Below, piece after piece: positions 20,031 to 29,783 of a stretch of 64,000 nucleotides of DNA. A model generated the notes under the pieces. That model saw nothing but the letters and a program-made list of their open reading frames with translations, was not told where the DNA came from and made no database searches. The stretch spans positions 1 through 64,000 of the forward strand of contig PLBK01000007.1 of the NCBI GenBank assembly GCA_003134505.1, read 5' to 3'. The stretch comes from Actinomycetota bacterium. GTDB lineage: Bacteria; Actinomycetota; Thermoleophilia; Gaiellales; Gaiellaceae. Numbering within the stretch: the first letter of the stretch is position 1; every line of letters begins with the position of its first letter. The position numbers were made by a program, and so were the translations under genes.

Positions 20031-22331
20031 GTGGCCGTCGCGACCGATCGCGAGACGTGGGTCGGCAAGGCCGTCCCGCGCCTCGAGGACGAGGTGCTGC
20101 TGCGCGGCGAGGGTCGCTTCATGGACGACATCGACCCGGCGCGGAATGCCGGGCACGCCGCGATCCTCCGCTCGCCGTTCGCGCACGCGCGCATCCTGCG
20201 CCTCGACGCGTCCGCCGCACTCGAGCACCCCGGCGTCATCGGCGTCCTCACCGGGGAGGACGTCGCAGCGATGTCGAGCCCGTTCCCGGTCGGCGTCGAG
20301 AACGCCCCGCCGTACCGCGCCGCCGCCCACGAGGTTGCCCGCTACGTGGGAGAGCCGCTCGCGGTCGTCGTCGCGCGCGACCGCTACACGGCCGAGGACG
20401 CGCTCGAGCTGATCGACGTGGAGTACGAGCCGCTCGAGCCGGTGCTCGACCCCGAGGCCGGCGAGATCGTCTCCGACCGCTCCTTCTCCTACGGCGACCC
20501 GGAAGCGGCGTTCGCGGCCGCAGACCTCGTCGTCGAGGGGCGGTACGCCTTCCCGCGCTGGACCGCGTGTCCCATCGAGTGCTACGGCGTCGTGGCGGAC
20601 TGGAACGAGGCGAGCGGCGTGCTGACCGCCTGGGCGAACTTCCAGGGCCCGTTTACGTTGCACTCGGTCGCCGCGGCATCGCTCGGCCTCAAGGGCTCGA
20701 AGCTGCGGCTGATCACGCCGCCGAACTCGGGCGGCAGCTTCGGGATCAAGGCCACCGTCTACGTCTACGTCGTGCTGATCGGCCTCGCCTCGCGCAAGCT
20801 CGGCGTGCCCGTGCGCTGGACCGAGGACAGGCTCGAGCACCTCGTGGGCAGCTCGGCTTCGACCGCGCGGATCACCGGCCTCGAGGCCGCGTTCACCGCC
20901 GACGGCGAGCTGCTCGCACTGCGCTACGACGCGCTCGAGGACGTCGGCGCGTACATCCGCGCGCCCGAGCCGGCGAGCCTCTACCGGATGCACGGCGCGC
21001 TGACGGGTGCCTACCGGGTTGGGCACGTGGCCGTCCGCAACCGGGTCGCGTTGACGAACCGCTGCCCGACCGGCCTCAACCGGGGCTTCGGCGGTCCGCA
21101 GCTCTACATGGCGCTCGAGCGGACGATGGCGATCGCAGCCGAACGGCTGGGTCTCGACCCGGCCGAGCTCGCGCGCCGCAACCTGATCGGAGCGGACGAG
21201 TTCCCCTACCGCACCCCGTCGGGCGGGCTCTACGACTCGGGGGACTACGAAGGCTGTCTCGACGACGCGCTCGAGCTCGTCGGCTACGAGGAGCGGCGCG
21301 AGGAACAGCGTACGGCGCGCAGGGAGGGCCGCCTCTACGGGATCGGCCTCGCCTGCTGCGTCGAACCCTCGATCTCGAACATGGGCTACGTCACGCTGGC
21401 GCTCACGGCCGCAGAGCGCGCCGCCGGCCTGCCCAAGTCCGGGAACGCCGAAGGCGCGACCGTGGCGATCTCCCCGCTCGGCGGCATCACCGTGCTGATC
21501 GGGACGACGCCGCAAGGGCAGGGGCATGCGACGGTCGCCGCGCAGGTCGTCGCCGACGCGCTGGGCGTCACTCCCGCTGAGATCGAGGTGCTCACGGCGG
21601 TCGACACGTCGACGAGCGCGTGGACGGTCTCTTCGGGCAACTACTCGTCGCGGTTCTCGGGCGTCGGGGCGGGCGCCGTCCATCTGGCCGCGCAGAAGCT
21701 GGCGGCGAAGATCGCCGCGATCCGCGACCACGTCGGCGACGAGTCGATCTCGCTGCGCCGGGTCGCCGGGATCGCTCACTGGCACACGGAGGCGCTGCCG
21801 CCCGGGATGGAGCCGGGGCTGCACGAGACCGCCTTCTGTGCCGCGCCCAACCTCGCCGCCCCGGACGAGGACGACCGCGTCACTGCGTCGGCCGCTCACG
21901 GGTTCATCGCCGACGTCGCGGTCGTCGAGGTCGACCGCGCGACCGGCCAGGTGACGGTCCTCGACTACGCGACCGTCCACGATGCGGGCCGGCTGCTCAA
22001 CCCGTTGATCGCGGACGGCCAGGTGCGCGGCGACTTCGCACACGGCGCCGGCGCCGCGTTGTTCGAGCGCGTCGTCTACGACGAGGACGGGAACCTGCTC
22101 ACGGGCACGTTCATGGATTACCTGTGCCCGACGGCGCCCGACCTGCCGGCGCTGAAGATCGGCCACCGCGAGACGCCCTCGCCGTTCACTCCGCTGGGCG
22201 CGAAGGGCCTCGGCGAGGGAGGCACGATGAGCGTCCCGGCTGCGATCGCGAACGCCGTCGCGGATGCCCTCGGAATCGAGGACGTCGAGGTGCCGCTGAC
22301 GCCTGGACGGGTCTGGGAGCTCTTGCAGTGA
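20031..22331 (+). CDS. Xanthine dehydrogenase family molybdopterin-binding (large) subunit
   Basis: VGKAVPRLEDEVLLRGEGRFMDDI; LNRGFGGPQLYMALER; TPLGAKGLGEGG catalytic Glu region. Confidence 0.95.
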   Translation: MAVATDRETWVGKAVPRLEDEVLLRGEGRFMDDIDPARNAGHAAILRSPFAHARILRLDASAALEHPGVIGVLTGEDVAAMSSPFPVGVENAPPYRAAAHEVARYVGEPLAVVVARDRYTAEDALELIDVEYEPLEPVLDPEAGEIVSDRSFSYGDPEAAFAAADLVVEGRYAFPRWTACPIECYGVVADWNEASGVLTAWANFQGPFTLHSVAAASLGLKGSKLRLITPPNSGGSFGIKATVYVYVVLIGLASRKLGVPVRWTEDRLEHLVGSSASTARITGLEAAFTADGELLALRYDALEDVGAYIRAPEPASLYRMHGALTGAYRVGHVAVRNRVALTNRCPTGLNRGFGGPQLYMALERTMAIAAERLGLDPAELARRNLIGADEFPYRTPSGGLYDSGDYEGCLDDALELVGYEERREEQRTARREGRLYGIGLACCVEPSISNMGYVTLALTAAERAAGLPKSGNAEGATVAISPLGGITVLIGTTPQGQGHATVAAQVVADALGVTPAEIEVLTAVDTSTSAWTVSSGNYSSRFSGVGAGAVHLAAQKLAAKIAAIRDHVGDESISLRRVAGIAHWHTEALPPGMEPGLHETAFCAAPNLAAPDEDDRVTASAAHGFIADVAVVEVDRATGQVTVLDYATVHDAGRLLNPLIADGQVRGDFAHGAGAALFERVVYDEDGNLLTGTFMDYLCPTAPDLPALKIGHRETPSPFTPLGAKGLGEGGTMSVPAAIANAVADALGIEDVEVPLTPGRVWELLQ

Positions 22332-23098
22332 AACCTGTTCCGTTCCGGTACGAGCGGCCCGAGTCGGTCGAGGATGCGGCCGCGCTCCTTCGCGAGCACG
22401 GCGATGAGGCCAAGGTGCTCGCCGGAGGCCAGAGCCTCGTGCCAATGCTGAACATGCGGCTCGCCCGCCCGTCCGTCATCGTCGACATCAACCGGCTGCC
22501 CCTCGGCGAGCTCGCACGTGAGAACGGCTCCTGGCGTGTCGGCGCGACCGTGCGCCAGGCCGACCCGCGCCTGGCCGAGATCCCGCTCCTGGCCGAGTGC
22601 CTGCCGTATGTCGGCCATTTCGTCACACGCAACCGCGGCACGGTCGGCGGCTCGATCGTCCACGCGGACGCCGCCGCCGAGCTGCCACTTGCGCTCACGG
22701 CCCTCGGCGGCTCCGTCGTCACGAGCGCGGGCCGGACGATTCCCGCCGGGGAGTTCTTCGTCACCCACTTCACGACCGCGCTCGAGCCGGGGGAACTCCT
22801 CGTCGAGACGGTCTGGCCGGCGGCGCAGCCGGGGTGCCGCTACGCCTTCGAGGAGTTCGCCCTCCGCCGCGGCGACTTCGCGCTCTGCATGACGGCTGCG
22901 GTCGCCGGGCCTGACGGACTGCGCGTCGTGCTCGGCTCGGTCGTGGACCGGCCGACGGCGATCGAGGTCGACCCGGCCCGCCCGGGTGCCTCCGCCGCAG
23001 AACAGATCGAGCCGTGGGGCACGTTGCACGCCTCCCCGGACTACCAGCGCCAGCTCGTCCGCGTGCTCGTCGACCGCGCCGTGGGGCGTGTCACGTGA
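22328..23098 (+). CDS. FAD-binding (medium) subunit of molybdenum hydroxylase
   Basis: EDAAALLREHGDEAKVLAGGQSLVPMLNMRLARPSVIVDINRL. Confidence 0.95.
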   Translation: MKPVPFRYERPESVEDAAALLREHGDEAKVLAGGQSLVPMLNMRLARPSVIVDINRLPLGELARENGSWRVGATVRQADPRLAEIPLLAECLPYVGHFVTRNRGTVGGSIVHADAAAELPLALTALGGSVVTSAGRTIPAGEFFVTHFTTALEPGELLVETVWPAAQPGCRYAFEEFALRRGDFALCMTAAVAGPDGLRVVLGSVVDRPTAIEVDPARPGASAAEQIEPWGTLHASPDYQRQLVRVLVDRAVGRVT

Positions 23099-23538
23099 TC
23101 GAGGTGACAGTCAACGGGCGACGCTACCGCGAGGAGGTCGAGCCACGGCTGCTCCTCTCCGACTTCCTGCGCCACACGCTCGGCCTGACGGGAACGCACG
23201 TCGGCTGCGAACACGGGGTCTGCGGCGCCTGCACGGTCCGGCTCGACGGCGTGGCCGTCCGCTCGTGCCTCATGCTCGCGGTGCAGGTGGACGGCGCCGA
23301 GATCCAGACCGTCGAGGGGCTTGCCTGGGGCCCACTGCAGGAAGCCTTCCGCGCAAACCATGCCCTCCAGTGCGGCTTCTGCACGCCCGGGATCCTGCTG
23401 GCGGCCTCCGATCTGCTCGAGCGCGGCGGCCCGCCCACGCGCGAGGAGATCGTGGACATGCTCTCCGGACACCTTTGCCGGTGCACGGGGTACGAGCCGA
23501 TCGTCGAGGCGATCGCGCAGGCGGCCGAGGCGCAGTGA
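23095..23538 (+). CDS. [2Fe-2S] (small) subunit of molybdenum hydroxylase
   Basis: HVGCEHGVCGACTVRLDG and CGFCTPGI...HLCRCTGYEPI. Confidence 0.97.
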   Translation: MIEVTVNGRRYREEVEPRLLLSDFLRHTLGLTGTHVGCEHGVCGACTVRLDGVAVRSCLMLAVQVDGAEIQTVEGLAWGPLQEAFRANHALQCGFCTPGILLAASDLLERGGPPTREEIVDMLSGHLCRCTGYEPIVEAIAQAAEAQ

Positions 23539-24899
23539 ATCTCGCGCTCTCCCTCTTCGGTGCGGCCGAGCGGCAGCCACACGCGGAGGCGCTGCCCGGT
23601 ATCAGCTACGCGGAGCTCCGTGAGCGGGCGGCACGGATCGCGGGCGGACTCGGGCTCGAGCCGGGCGAGCGGCTCGCCACGGTGCTCGACAACCGCGTCG
23701 AGACGGCGCTCCTCTACTGGGCGGCGCAGTGGTCGGGCGCGATCTTCGTGCCGCTCTCGTGGCGGGCCTCGCGGGCCGACCTCGACTACTGCATCGAGGA
23801 CTGCGGCGCTCGGGTCGTGATCCGCGAGGACTCGCCGCTCCCGGACGGGCCCGAGCACCCGGGCGCGCTCGACAGGGACGAGCGCGAGCCGAGCCTGATG
23901 CTCTACACCTCCGGCACGACCGGACGGCCGAAGGGCGTTCCCCGCTCGCACGCCGCCGACTACTACGGCTCACTCTTCCAGGTCGTCCAGCAGGGCTACC
24001 GCTACGGCGACCGGACGCTCGGCGTGATGCCCCTCTACCACACGATGGGCATCCATTCGCTGATCTCCATGCACCTGATCGGTGGCTGCTTCCTCTCGCA
24101 GGCGCGCTGGGACCCGGAGGAGGCGCTGCGGCTGATCCAGGAGGAGCGGATCACCTCGCTCTACCTCGCCCCCACGCTCTTCTACGACCTCGTGCACCAT
24201 CCGCGCGTCGGCGAGTACGACCTCTCATCCGTCGAGACGCTTTGCTACGCGGGCGCAGCGATGACGAGCGCCCTCGTCGAGCGCTGCACCGAGGTGTTCC
24301 ATCCGCGCCTGTTCGTCAACTACTACGGCTCGACCGAGATCTACACGTTCTCGATCCATCGCGACCAGGCGGCGAAGCCGGGCTGCGCCGGCCGGCCCTC
24401 CCTGGGAGCCAGGCTGCGCCTCGACGAGAGCGGCGAGATCCTCTGCCACATGGACGCGGACGCCGCGTTCACGGGCTACTGGCAGCGGCCCGACGCCGAC
24501 GAGCGCGCGATTCGCAACGGCTGGTACCACACCGGCGACGTCGGCCGGATGGACGACGACGGCGACCTCTGGGTCCTCGGCCGCGTGGACGACATGATCA
24601 TCTCCGCGGGCGAGAACATCCATCCGCTCGAGGTCGAGGACGTGCTCGCCCGCCATCCGAAGGTGGCGGAGGTGGCGATCGTGGCCGCGCCGGACGACCG
24701 GCTCGGGCAGCGCGTGGTCGCCGTCGTCGTCGCCGACGGGGAGCTCACCGCCGAGGAGCTCGACGCCTTCTGTCTCTCCTCGGAGGCCCTCGCACGCTTC
24801 AAGCGACCGCGCGAGTACCGCTTCGTGGAGTCGCTTCCCAAGAGCCCCTCTGGGAAGATCCTGCGACGGCTGCTACGAGAGGAGACACCGGCGAGATGA
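23535..24899 (+). CDS. AMP-binding acyl-CoA synthetase/ligase
   Basis: LMLYTSGTTGRPKGVPRSH; NGWYHTGDVGRMDDDGDLWVLGRVDDMI; PKSPSGKILRR. Confidence 0.95.
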   Translation: MNLALSLFGAAERQPHAEALPGISYAELRERAARIAGGLGLEPGERLATVLDNRVETALLYWAAQWSGAIFVPLSWRASRADLDYCIEDCGARVVIREDSPLPDGPEHPGALDRDEREPSLMLYTSGTTGRPKGVPRSHAADYYGSLFQVVQQGYRYGDRTLGVMPLYHTMGIHSLISMHLIGGCFLSQARWDPEEALRLIQEERITSLYLAPTLFYDLVHHPRVGEYDLSSVETLCYAGAAMTSALVERCTEVFHPRLFVNYYGSTEIYTFSIHRDQAAKPGCAGRPSLGARLRLDESGEILCHMDADAAFTGYWQRPDADERAIRNGWYHTGDVGRMDDDGDLWVLGRVDDMIISAGENIHPLEVEDVLARHPKVAEVAIVAAPDDRLGQRVVAVVVADGELTAEELDAFCLSSEALARFKRPREYRFVESLPKSPSGKILRRLLREETPAR

Positions 24900-25672
24900 C
24901 GGAACACGACGGGTTCAGGGTCGAGCGGGACGAGGCACGTGGCGTCGCCACGATCACGCTCGACGTGCCCGGCAAGCTCAACCGCGTCACGCTCGCCGCC
25001 CGGAGCCTGCTCGCTGCGACGTTCGGTGAGCTCGGCGGAGACGACGCCGTGCGTGCCGTGGTGCTGACGGGAGCCGGCGGGACGTTCACGGCCGGCGGCG
25101 ACATCGCCTCGTTCCTCACCGCCCCGGTCGACGAGATGTCCAGCCTCGCCTTCAACGTGGCGGCCCCCGAGCGCTGCCCGAAGCCGGTGATCGCGCGAAT
25201 CGAGGGGTTCTGCCTCGGCGTCGGGTTCGAGCTCTCGCTGGCCTGCGACTTCCGTATCTGCTCGGACGACGCGCAGCTCGGCCTGCCGGAGATCGGGCTC
25301 GGGATGATCCCCGGCTCGGGCGGAACCCAGCGTCTGGCGAGACTGGTCGGTCTCGGCCGCGCGAAGGACGTGATCATGCGCCGGAAGCGCATCTCGCCCG
25401 AGGACGCGCTCGCCTGGGGGCTCGTGTCGGAGGTCGTGCCCGCGGCCGAGCTGGACGCCGCAGTCGAGCGCGTGGTCGCCGACCTGAGCGCGCTGTCGCC
25501 GATCGCCCTGGCGATGGCCAAGCGCGTGCTCAACCAGGTCTACGACAGCCCGCTCCACGTCGGCCTCGAGCTCGAGGGTCTCGCCTACGGCGTGCTCAAG
25601 TCGACCGAGGACTTCCGCGAGGGCATCGAGGCCTTCGTCGAGAAACGCAAGCCGAACTTCGAAGGCCGCTAG
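24896..25672 (+). CDS. Enoyl-CoA hydratase/isomerase family protein
   Basis: AVVLTGAGGTFTAGGDIASF; ACDFRICSDDAQLGLPEIGLGMIPGSGGTQRL. Confidence 0.95.
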   Translation: MTEHDGFRVERDEARGVATITLDVPGKLNRVTLAARSLLAATFGELGGDDAVRAVVLTGAGGTFTAGGDIASFLTAPVDEMSSLAFNVAAPERCPKPVIARIEGFCLGVGFELSLACDFRICSDDAQLGLPEIGLGMIPGSGGTQRLARLVGLGRAKDVIMRRKRISPEDALAWGLVSEVVPAAELDAAVERVVADLSALSPIALAMAKRVLNQVYDSPLHVGLELEGLAYGVLKSTEDFREGIEAFVEKRKPNFEGR

Positions 25673-26781
25673 CCGCGCTCCCAGGCGAGGCCGGCGGCGA
25701 GGACGGTCTCGTCGTGCGGGGCGATCAGCTGCAGGTTCCCGATCGCGAGCCCGGCCCAGCCGATCAGGTTCACCCAGCGCAGGAACTCCGAGAAGCGGAG
25801 GCGCACCTCGAGCTCGTCGGCGTCCTCGGGCGGCAGCTCGCTCGTGTAGCACGGCGCGACGTAGAGATCGACCTCTGGCGCGTAGCTCCGCCACTCCTCG
25901 AGCGCCCGGTACGCATCCGCCACCTCATCCGGTGTCGTGCGCAGCGCGATCTCGAGCTTGGTCCGGCACACGTCGGAGTACTCGTCGGCGCGCGACGGGA
26001 AGGTCGCCCGGTGCGAGTGGAGCGCCTCGTGGTTGAAGAGCGGCCACGTGTTCGCGGACGGCTCCGGCACGAGCGCCTCCACGACCTGCGCCCCGAGCCG
26101 CTCGAGCTCGGCCACCCACTGCTCGGCCAGGTCGCTCGCCTCGGTCTCGCGCCCGTCGCCGACCATGGGCGGCCGGCGCAGCAGGCCCACCGTCACGCCC
26201 GCGAGCCGCGGCTCCGGCACCGGCTGCTCCTTCAGGAGCGACCAGACGAGCGCCACGTCCTCGACGCTCCGCGCCATCGGCCCGAGCGTGTCCAGCGTCG
26301 GGCACAGCGGAAACACGCCCTCCATGCCGATCGAGCCCCAGCGAGGCTTCAGCCCGACGGTCTCGCAGCACGCCGACGGCAGACGGATCGAGCAGCCCGT
26401 GTCGGTGCCGAGCGCGAGGTCGCACATGTCGGCCGCCAGCGCCGCGGCGTTGCCCGAGCTCGAGCCGCCCGTCGTCTTGCCCGGCGCGGCCGGGTTGTGG
26501 ACGGTGCCGTAGAACGGGTTCTGGCCCATCACCGCCCACGCGAACTCGGGCAGGTTCGACTTGCCGACGAGCACGGCGCCCGCGTCGAGCAGCCGCTGCA
26601 CGGACGGCGCCGTCCGCTCCGGCACGTGGTCGCCGTAGATCTGCGAGCCGTAGGTCGTCCGGATCCCGGCCGTGTCGATCAGGTCCTTGACGAGCAGCCG
26701 CCGGCCGGAAAGTGGACCGGATCGCGGCTCCGGATCCGGCTCGACGGCGGTGATCAGCGCGTTGTACGGATCGAGGCTCAC
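25669..26781 (-). CDS. Amidase (amidase signature family)
   Basis: LVKDLIDTAGIRTTYGS; GGSSSGNAAALAADMCDLALGTDTGCSIRLPSACC. Confidence 0.95.
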   Translation of the reverse strand: MSLDPYNALITAVEPDPEPRSGPLSGRRLLVKDLIDTAGIRTTYGSQIYGDHVPERTAPSVQRLLDAGAVLVGKSNLPEFAWAVMGQNPFYGTVHNPAAPGKTTGGSSSGNAAALAADMCDLALGTDTGCSIRLPSACCETVGLKPRWGSIGMEGVFPLCPTLDTLGPMARSVEDVALVWSLLKEQPVPEPRLAGVTVGLLRRPPMVGDGRETEASDLAEQWVAELERLGAQVVEALVPEPSANTWPLFNHEALHSHRATFPSRADEYSDVCRTKLEIALRTTPDEVADAYRALEEWRSYAPEVDLYVAPCYTSELPPEDADELEVRLRFSEFLRWVNLIGWAGLAIGNLQLIAPHDETVLAAGLAWERG

Positions 26782-27167
26782 GGAAGGACGGCCACCGCCT
26801 CGACCTCGATCAGGAACTCGGGGAGCACGAGCGCGCTCACCTCGACGAGCGTGCTGGCCGGCCGGGCCTCGCCGAAGAACTCCTGCCGCACGGGATTGAT
26901 GCGCGCCCGGTCGTCGATGTCCGTGAGAAACGTCGTCACCTTGACCACGTCGGCGAACGAGGCTCCGGCCGCGGCCAGGACGAGCCCGATGTTCGCGAAC
27001 ACCTGCCGCGCCTGCGCGACGACGTCGCCTTCGCCGACGACCTGCCCGTGCTCGTCGATCGACACGCAGCCCGACACGAAGAGCAGGTCGCCTGCCCGCA
27101 CGGCGTCCGTGTAGTGCGAGAACGGCTCGGGCAGGCCCTCGACCCGATACTCCTGCCGCGCGGTCAC
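26778..27167 (-). CDS. RidA family protein
   Basis: FSHYTDAVRAGDLLFVSGCVSIDEHGQVVGEGDVVAQARQVFANIGLVL; RPASTLVEVSAL. Confidence 0.9.
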   Translation of the reverse strand: MTARQEYRVEGLPEPFSHYTDAVRAGDLLFVSGCVSIDEHGQVVGEGDVVAQARQVFANIGLVLAAAGASFADVVKVTTFLTDIDDRARINPVRQEFFGEARPASTLVEVSALVLPEFLIEVEAVAVLP

Positions 27168-27607
27168 GTCGCCGCGAAGTGCGCCTTCAGCGCGTCGAAG
27201 CCTCCCTGGAAGACCTCCGTCGCGAAGAAGTTCTCCCAGTAGCCGATCTTGTCGCGGTCGCAGTCGAAGGACGTCCACCACTCGACGAAGCTCGTGTTCC
27301 CGTCCGTGACCGGCGTCACCCGGATCGTCGCCAGATAGTTGTCGACGTCGAACGGATCCTTCTGGAAGTCGTAGGTGTACGAGCGCTCGTGGTCGGAGTG
27401 GCCGACCAGCTTCTCGCGCAGGTGCGCGTCGTTCGTGAGCGTGAAGCTGCGGACGCCGCCGACCTGGTCGCCGGCCTTGCCGTCCTCGATCTCGCTGGTC
27501 GCCACCATGCCGCCGTGCCAGACCGGGAGCCCGTTGAAGTCGCGAATCCGCGCCCAGACCTCGTCCGCGGGCGCGTCGATCACCGTCGATGCGTAGGACT
27601 TCGCCAT
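27164..27607 (-). CDS. SRPBCC (polyketide cyclase/START-like) family protein
   Basis: STVIDAPADEVWARIRDFNGLPVWHGGM...SFVEWWTSFDCD. Confidence 0.85.
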   Translation of the reverse strand: MAKSYASTVIDAPADEVWARIRDFNGLPVWHGGMVATSEIEDGKAGDQVGGVRSFTLTNDAHLREKLVGHSDHERSYTYDFQKDPFDVDNYLATIRVTPVTDGNTSFVEWWTSFDCDRDKIGYWENFFATEVFQGGFDALKAHFAAT

Positions 27608-27634
27608 CTGCCTTCCTTTCGCGGGAGGAACAGC

Positions 27635-29296
27635 TTATTCGGACGCCGCCGCCCGGATCTCGGAGATCGTCTGCCGCGGGTGGATCGCCTCGGGGTCGAC
27701 GCGCAGGTCGAGGACCGCCGGCTTGCCCGACGCGACCGCGCGCTCGAAGGCGGCTTCCACGTCCGTGGTGCGCTCGACCGCCTCGGCGTGGCAGCCGAAG
27801 CTGCGCGCGAACTCAACGAAGTCCGGGTTGACGAGGTCGGTGCCGACGACGCGGCCGGGGAAGAGGCGCTCCTGGTGCATGCGGATCGTCCCGTACATGC
27901 CGTTGTTGACGACGAGCACGATCACGCCGAGGCCGTACTGGACGGCCGTGGCCAGTTCCGCCGCGCTCATCATGAAGTCGCCGTCGCCGGCCAGGCAGAC
28001 GGCCGTGCGCTCCGGGTCGAGCACCTTCGCGGTCAGCGCGGCCGGCAGCCCGTACCCCATCGCACCGGCCCGCGGCGCCAGCTGCGTTGGATAGCGCGAG
28101 AACTCGTAGAAGCGATGCACCCAGACGGTGAAGTTGCCGGCGCCGCAGGCGAGCACGGCGTCGTCCGGCAGGCGGGCGCCCAGGAACGCCATCACCTCGC
28201 CCAGGTCGAGGTCTCCCGGGAGCGGCCGGCGCGCGAGACTGCCGAGGTAGTCGGCGCGGGCGGTCTCGGCCCAGCCGGCCCGGCGCGACGAGTCGCCCGG
28301 CTCGAGCCGGGCGAGCGCCGCCGCGAGCTCCGGCAGCGCCGAGACGATCGGCAGCTCGGGCTCGTAGACACGGCCGAGCTCGTCCGGGTCGGGATGCGCA
28401 TGCACGAGCGTCTGGCGCGGCCGCGGCGCCTCGAGCAGCGAGTAGCCGCGCGTCGTCACCTCGCCGAGCCGCCCGCCGAGGGCGAGGATGAGATCGGCCT
28501 GCTCGACGTGCCGGGCCAGGTTCGGGTCCATCCCGAGCGTCAGGTGGCCAGCGTAGGCCCGGGAGTGGTTGTCGACGTAGTCCTGGCAGCGGAACGAGGC
28601 GGCGACGGGGACCCGGTTGGCCTCGCAGAACGCGAGGGCGTCGTCCGCGGCCTGCGCGCTCCAGCCGCCCTCGCCGACGATCGCGAGCGGCCGCTCGGAT
28701 CGGTCGAGCAGCTCGCGCAGCCGGCGCAGGTCCTCGCCGCTCGGCTCGGGCCGCGCGACGTGGGCCGGCGCGCCGTCGGGCGCGTCCGTCTCCTCCATGA
28801 GCACGTCCTCGGGGAGCGCGAGCACGACAGGGCCAGGTCGCCCGCTCGTCGAGACCGCGAACGCACGGGCGACGAGCTCGGGCAGTCGCTCGGCCGTCTC
28901 CGCCTCGGAGACCCACTTGGCCAGGCCGAGCCCGCCGAACGCGTGCGGGTAGTCGAGCTCCTGGAACGCGTCGCGGCCGAGGAACGCACGCGGCGCCTGT
29001 CCGACGAGCAGGATCATCGGCGTCGAGTCCTGGGAGGCGATGTGGACGCCGACGCTCGCGTGCGTGGCGCCCGGCCCGCGCGTGACGAGGCAGATGCCGG
29101 GCCGGCCGGTCAGCTTGCCGTACGCCTCGGCCATGTTCGCCGCGGCCGCCTCGTGGCGGCAGGAGATCAGCCGGATGTCCGCGTCGTGCAGCGCGTCGAG
29201 GATCGCGAGATAGCTCTCGCCCGGCACGCAGAAGGCGTGCTCGACCCCGTGCAGCTCCAGCTGGTCGACCAGGACCTGTCCGCCGGTGCGGGCCAC
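27635..29296 (-). CDS. Thiamine pyrophosphate-dependent enzyme (acetolactate synthase-like)
   Basis: VEHAFCVPGESYLAILDALHDA...RHEAAAANMAEAYGKLTGRPG; AVCLAGDGDFMMSAAELATAVQYGLGVIVLVVNN. Confidence 0.9.
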   Translation of the reverse strand: MARTGGQVLVDQLELHGVEHAFCVPGESYLAILDALHDADIRLISCRHEAAAANMAEAYGKLTGRPGICLVTRGPGATHASVGVHIASQDSTPMILLVGQAPRAFLGRDAFQELDYPHAFGGLGLAKWVSEAETAERLPELVARAFAVSTSGRPGPVVLALPEDVLMEETDAPDGAPAHVARPEPSGEDLRRLRELLDRSERPLAIVGEGGWSAQAADDALAFCEANRVPVAASFRCQDYVDNHSRAYAGHLTLGMDPNLARHVEQADLILALGGRLGEVTTRGYSLLEAPRPRQTLVHAHPDPDELGRVYEPELPIVSALPELAAALARLEPGDSSRRAGWAETARADYLGSLARRPLPGDLDLGEVMAFLGARLPDDAVLACGAGNFTVWVHRFYEFSRYPTQLAPRAGAMGYGLPAALTAKVLDPERTAVCLAGDGDFMMSAAELATAVQYGLGVIVLVVNNGMYGTIRMHQERLFPGRVVGTDLVNPDFVEFARSFGCHAEAVERTTDVEAAFERAVASGKPAVLDLRVDPEAIHPRQTISEIRAAASE

Positions 29297-29297
29297 C

Positions 29298-29783
29298 CTA
29301 GAGCGGCTGCTCGAAGTAGATCCGGGCCTGCTGCAGCTTCGGCTTCTCGTCGTCGGCGGGATCGACGTAGCGGATCGTCCGCTTCCCCTCCAGCTCGCGC
29401 GGCACGAGCATCACGCGCACGAACGCGGTCTCCTCGTCCGGCGACGCGGCAGCGAAGACGGGCTCCGGCCCGCTCTCGTACCACCATTCGAGCGGACCGT
29501 GCTCGTGCGACTCCTCGGCCGAGTCGATCCTGATCCGGCCTTTCAGGAGCATGCGGATCCCCGGGCCGGGATGCGTGTGCCGGTGGGCGACGCCGCCGGG
29601 CGGGAAGTCGACCCGGTCGCAGCGGATCAGCCAGTCGCCCTGCGGCCGCTCGTCGACCTCCCAGACGATCGCCAGGCCGTCGACGTGCGCCGCGCCGAAG
29701 TGCGCCTCGTCACGCTCGACGTCGTAGACGACGCGCGGGCCGGCCTGCGTCTCGACCCCGTCCGGGCAGAGCGTGACCCTCAA
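29298..29783 (-). CDS. Cupin domain protein (TTG start)
   Basis: PPGGVAHRHTHPGPGIRMLLKGRIRIDS; overlaps SDR stop. Confidence 0.75.
   Translation of the reverse strand: MRVTLCPDGVETQAGPRVVYDVERDEAHFGAAHVDGLAIVWEVDERPQGDWLIRCDRVDFPPGGVAHRHTHPGPGIRMLLKGRIRIDSAEESHEHGPLEWWYESGPEPVFAAASPDEETAFVRVMLVPRELEGKRTIRYVDPADDEKPKLQQARIYFEQPL

Noticed and set aside
18354-22445. 1363-aa minus-strand ORF
   Set aside because: Antisense to well-supported PfkB, amine oxidase and Mo-hydroxylase genes; Arg/Gly/Pro-rich composition typical of high-GC shadow ORFs.
20031-23538. Aerobic CO dehydrogenase (CoxLMS)
   Set aside because: L subunit has LNRGFGGPQ instead of the AYxCSFR loop of form I; better called a generic xanthine dehydrogenase-family hydroxylase. 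The same applies to the cluster at 49279-53064 (SAMRGFGVTS).
27179-29533. 784-aa plus-strand ORF
   Set aside because: Antisense to SRPBCC and TPP enzyme genes; low-complexity Arg-rich product.
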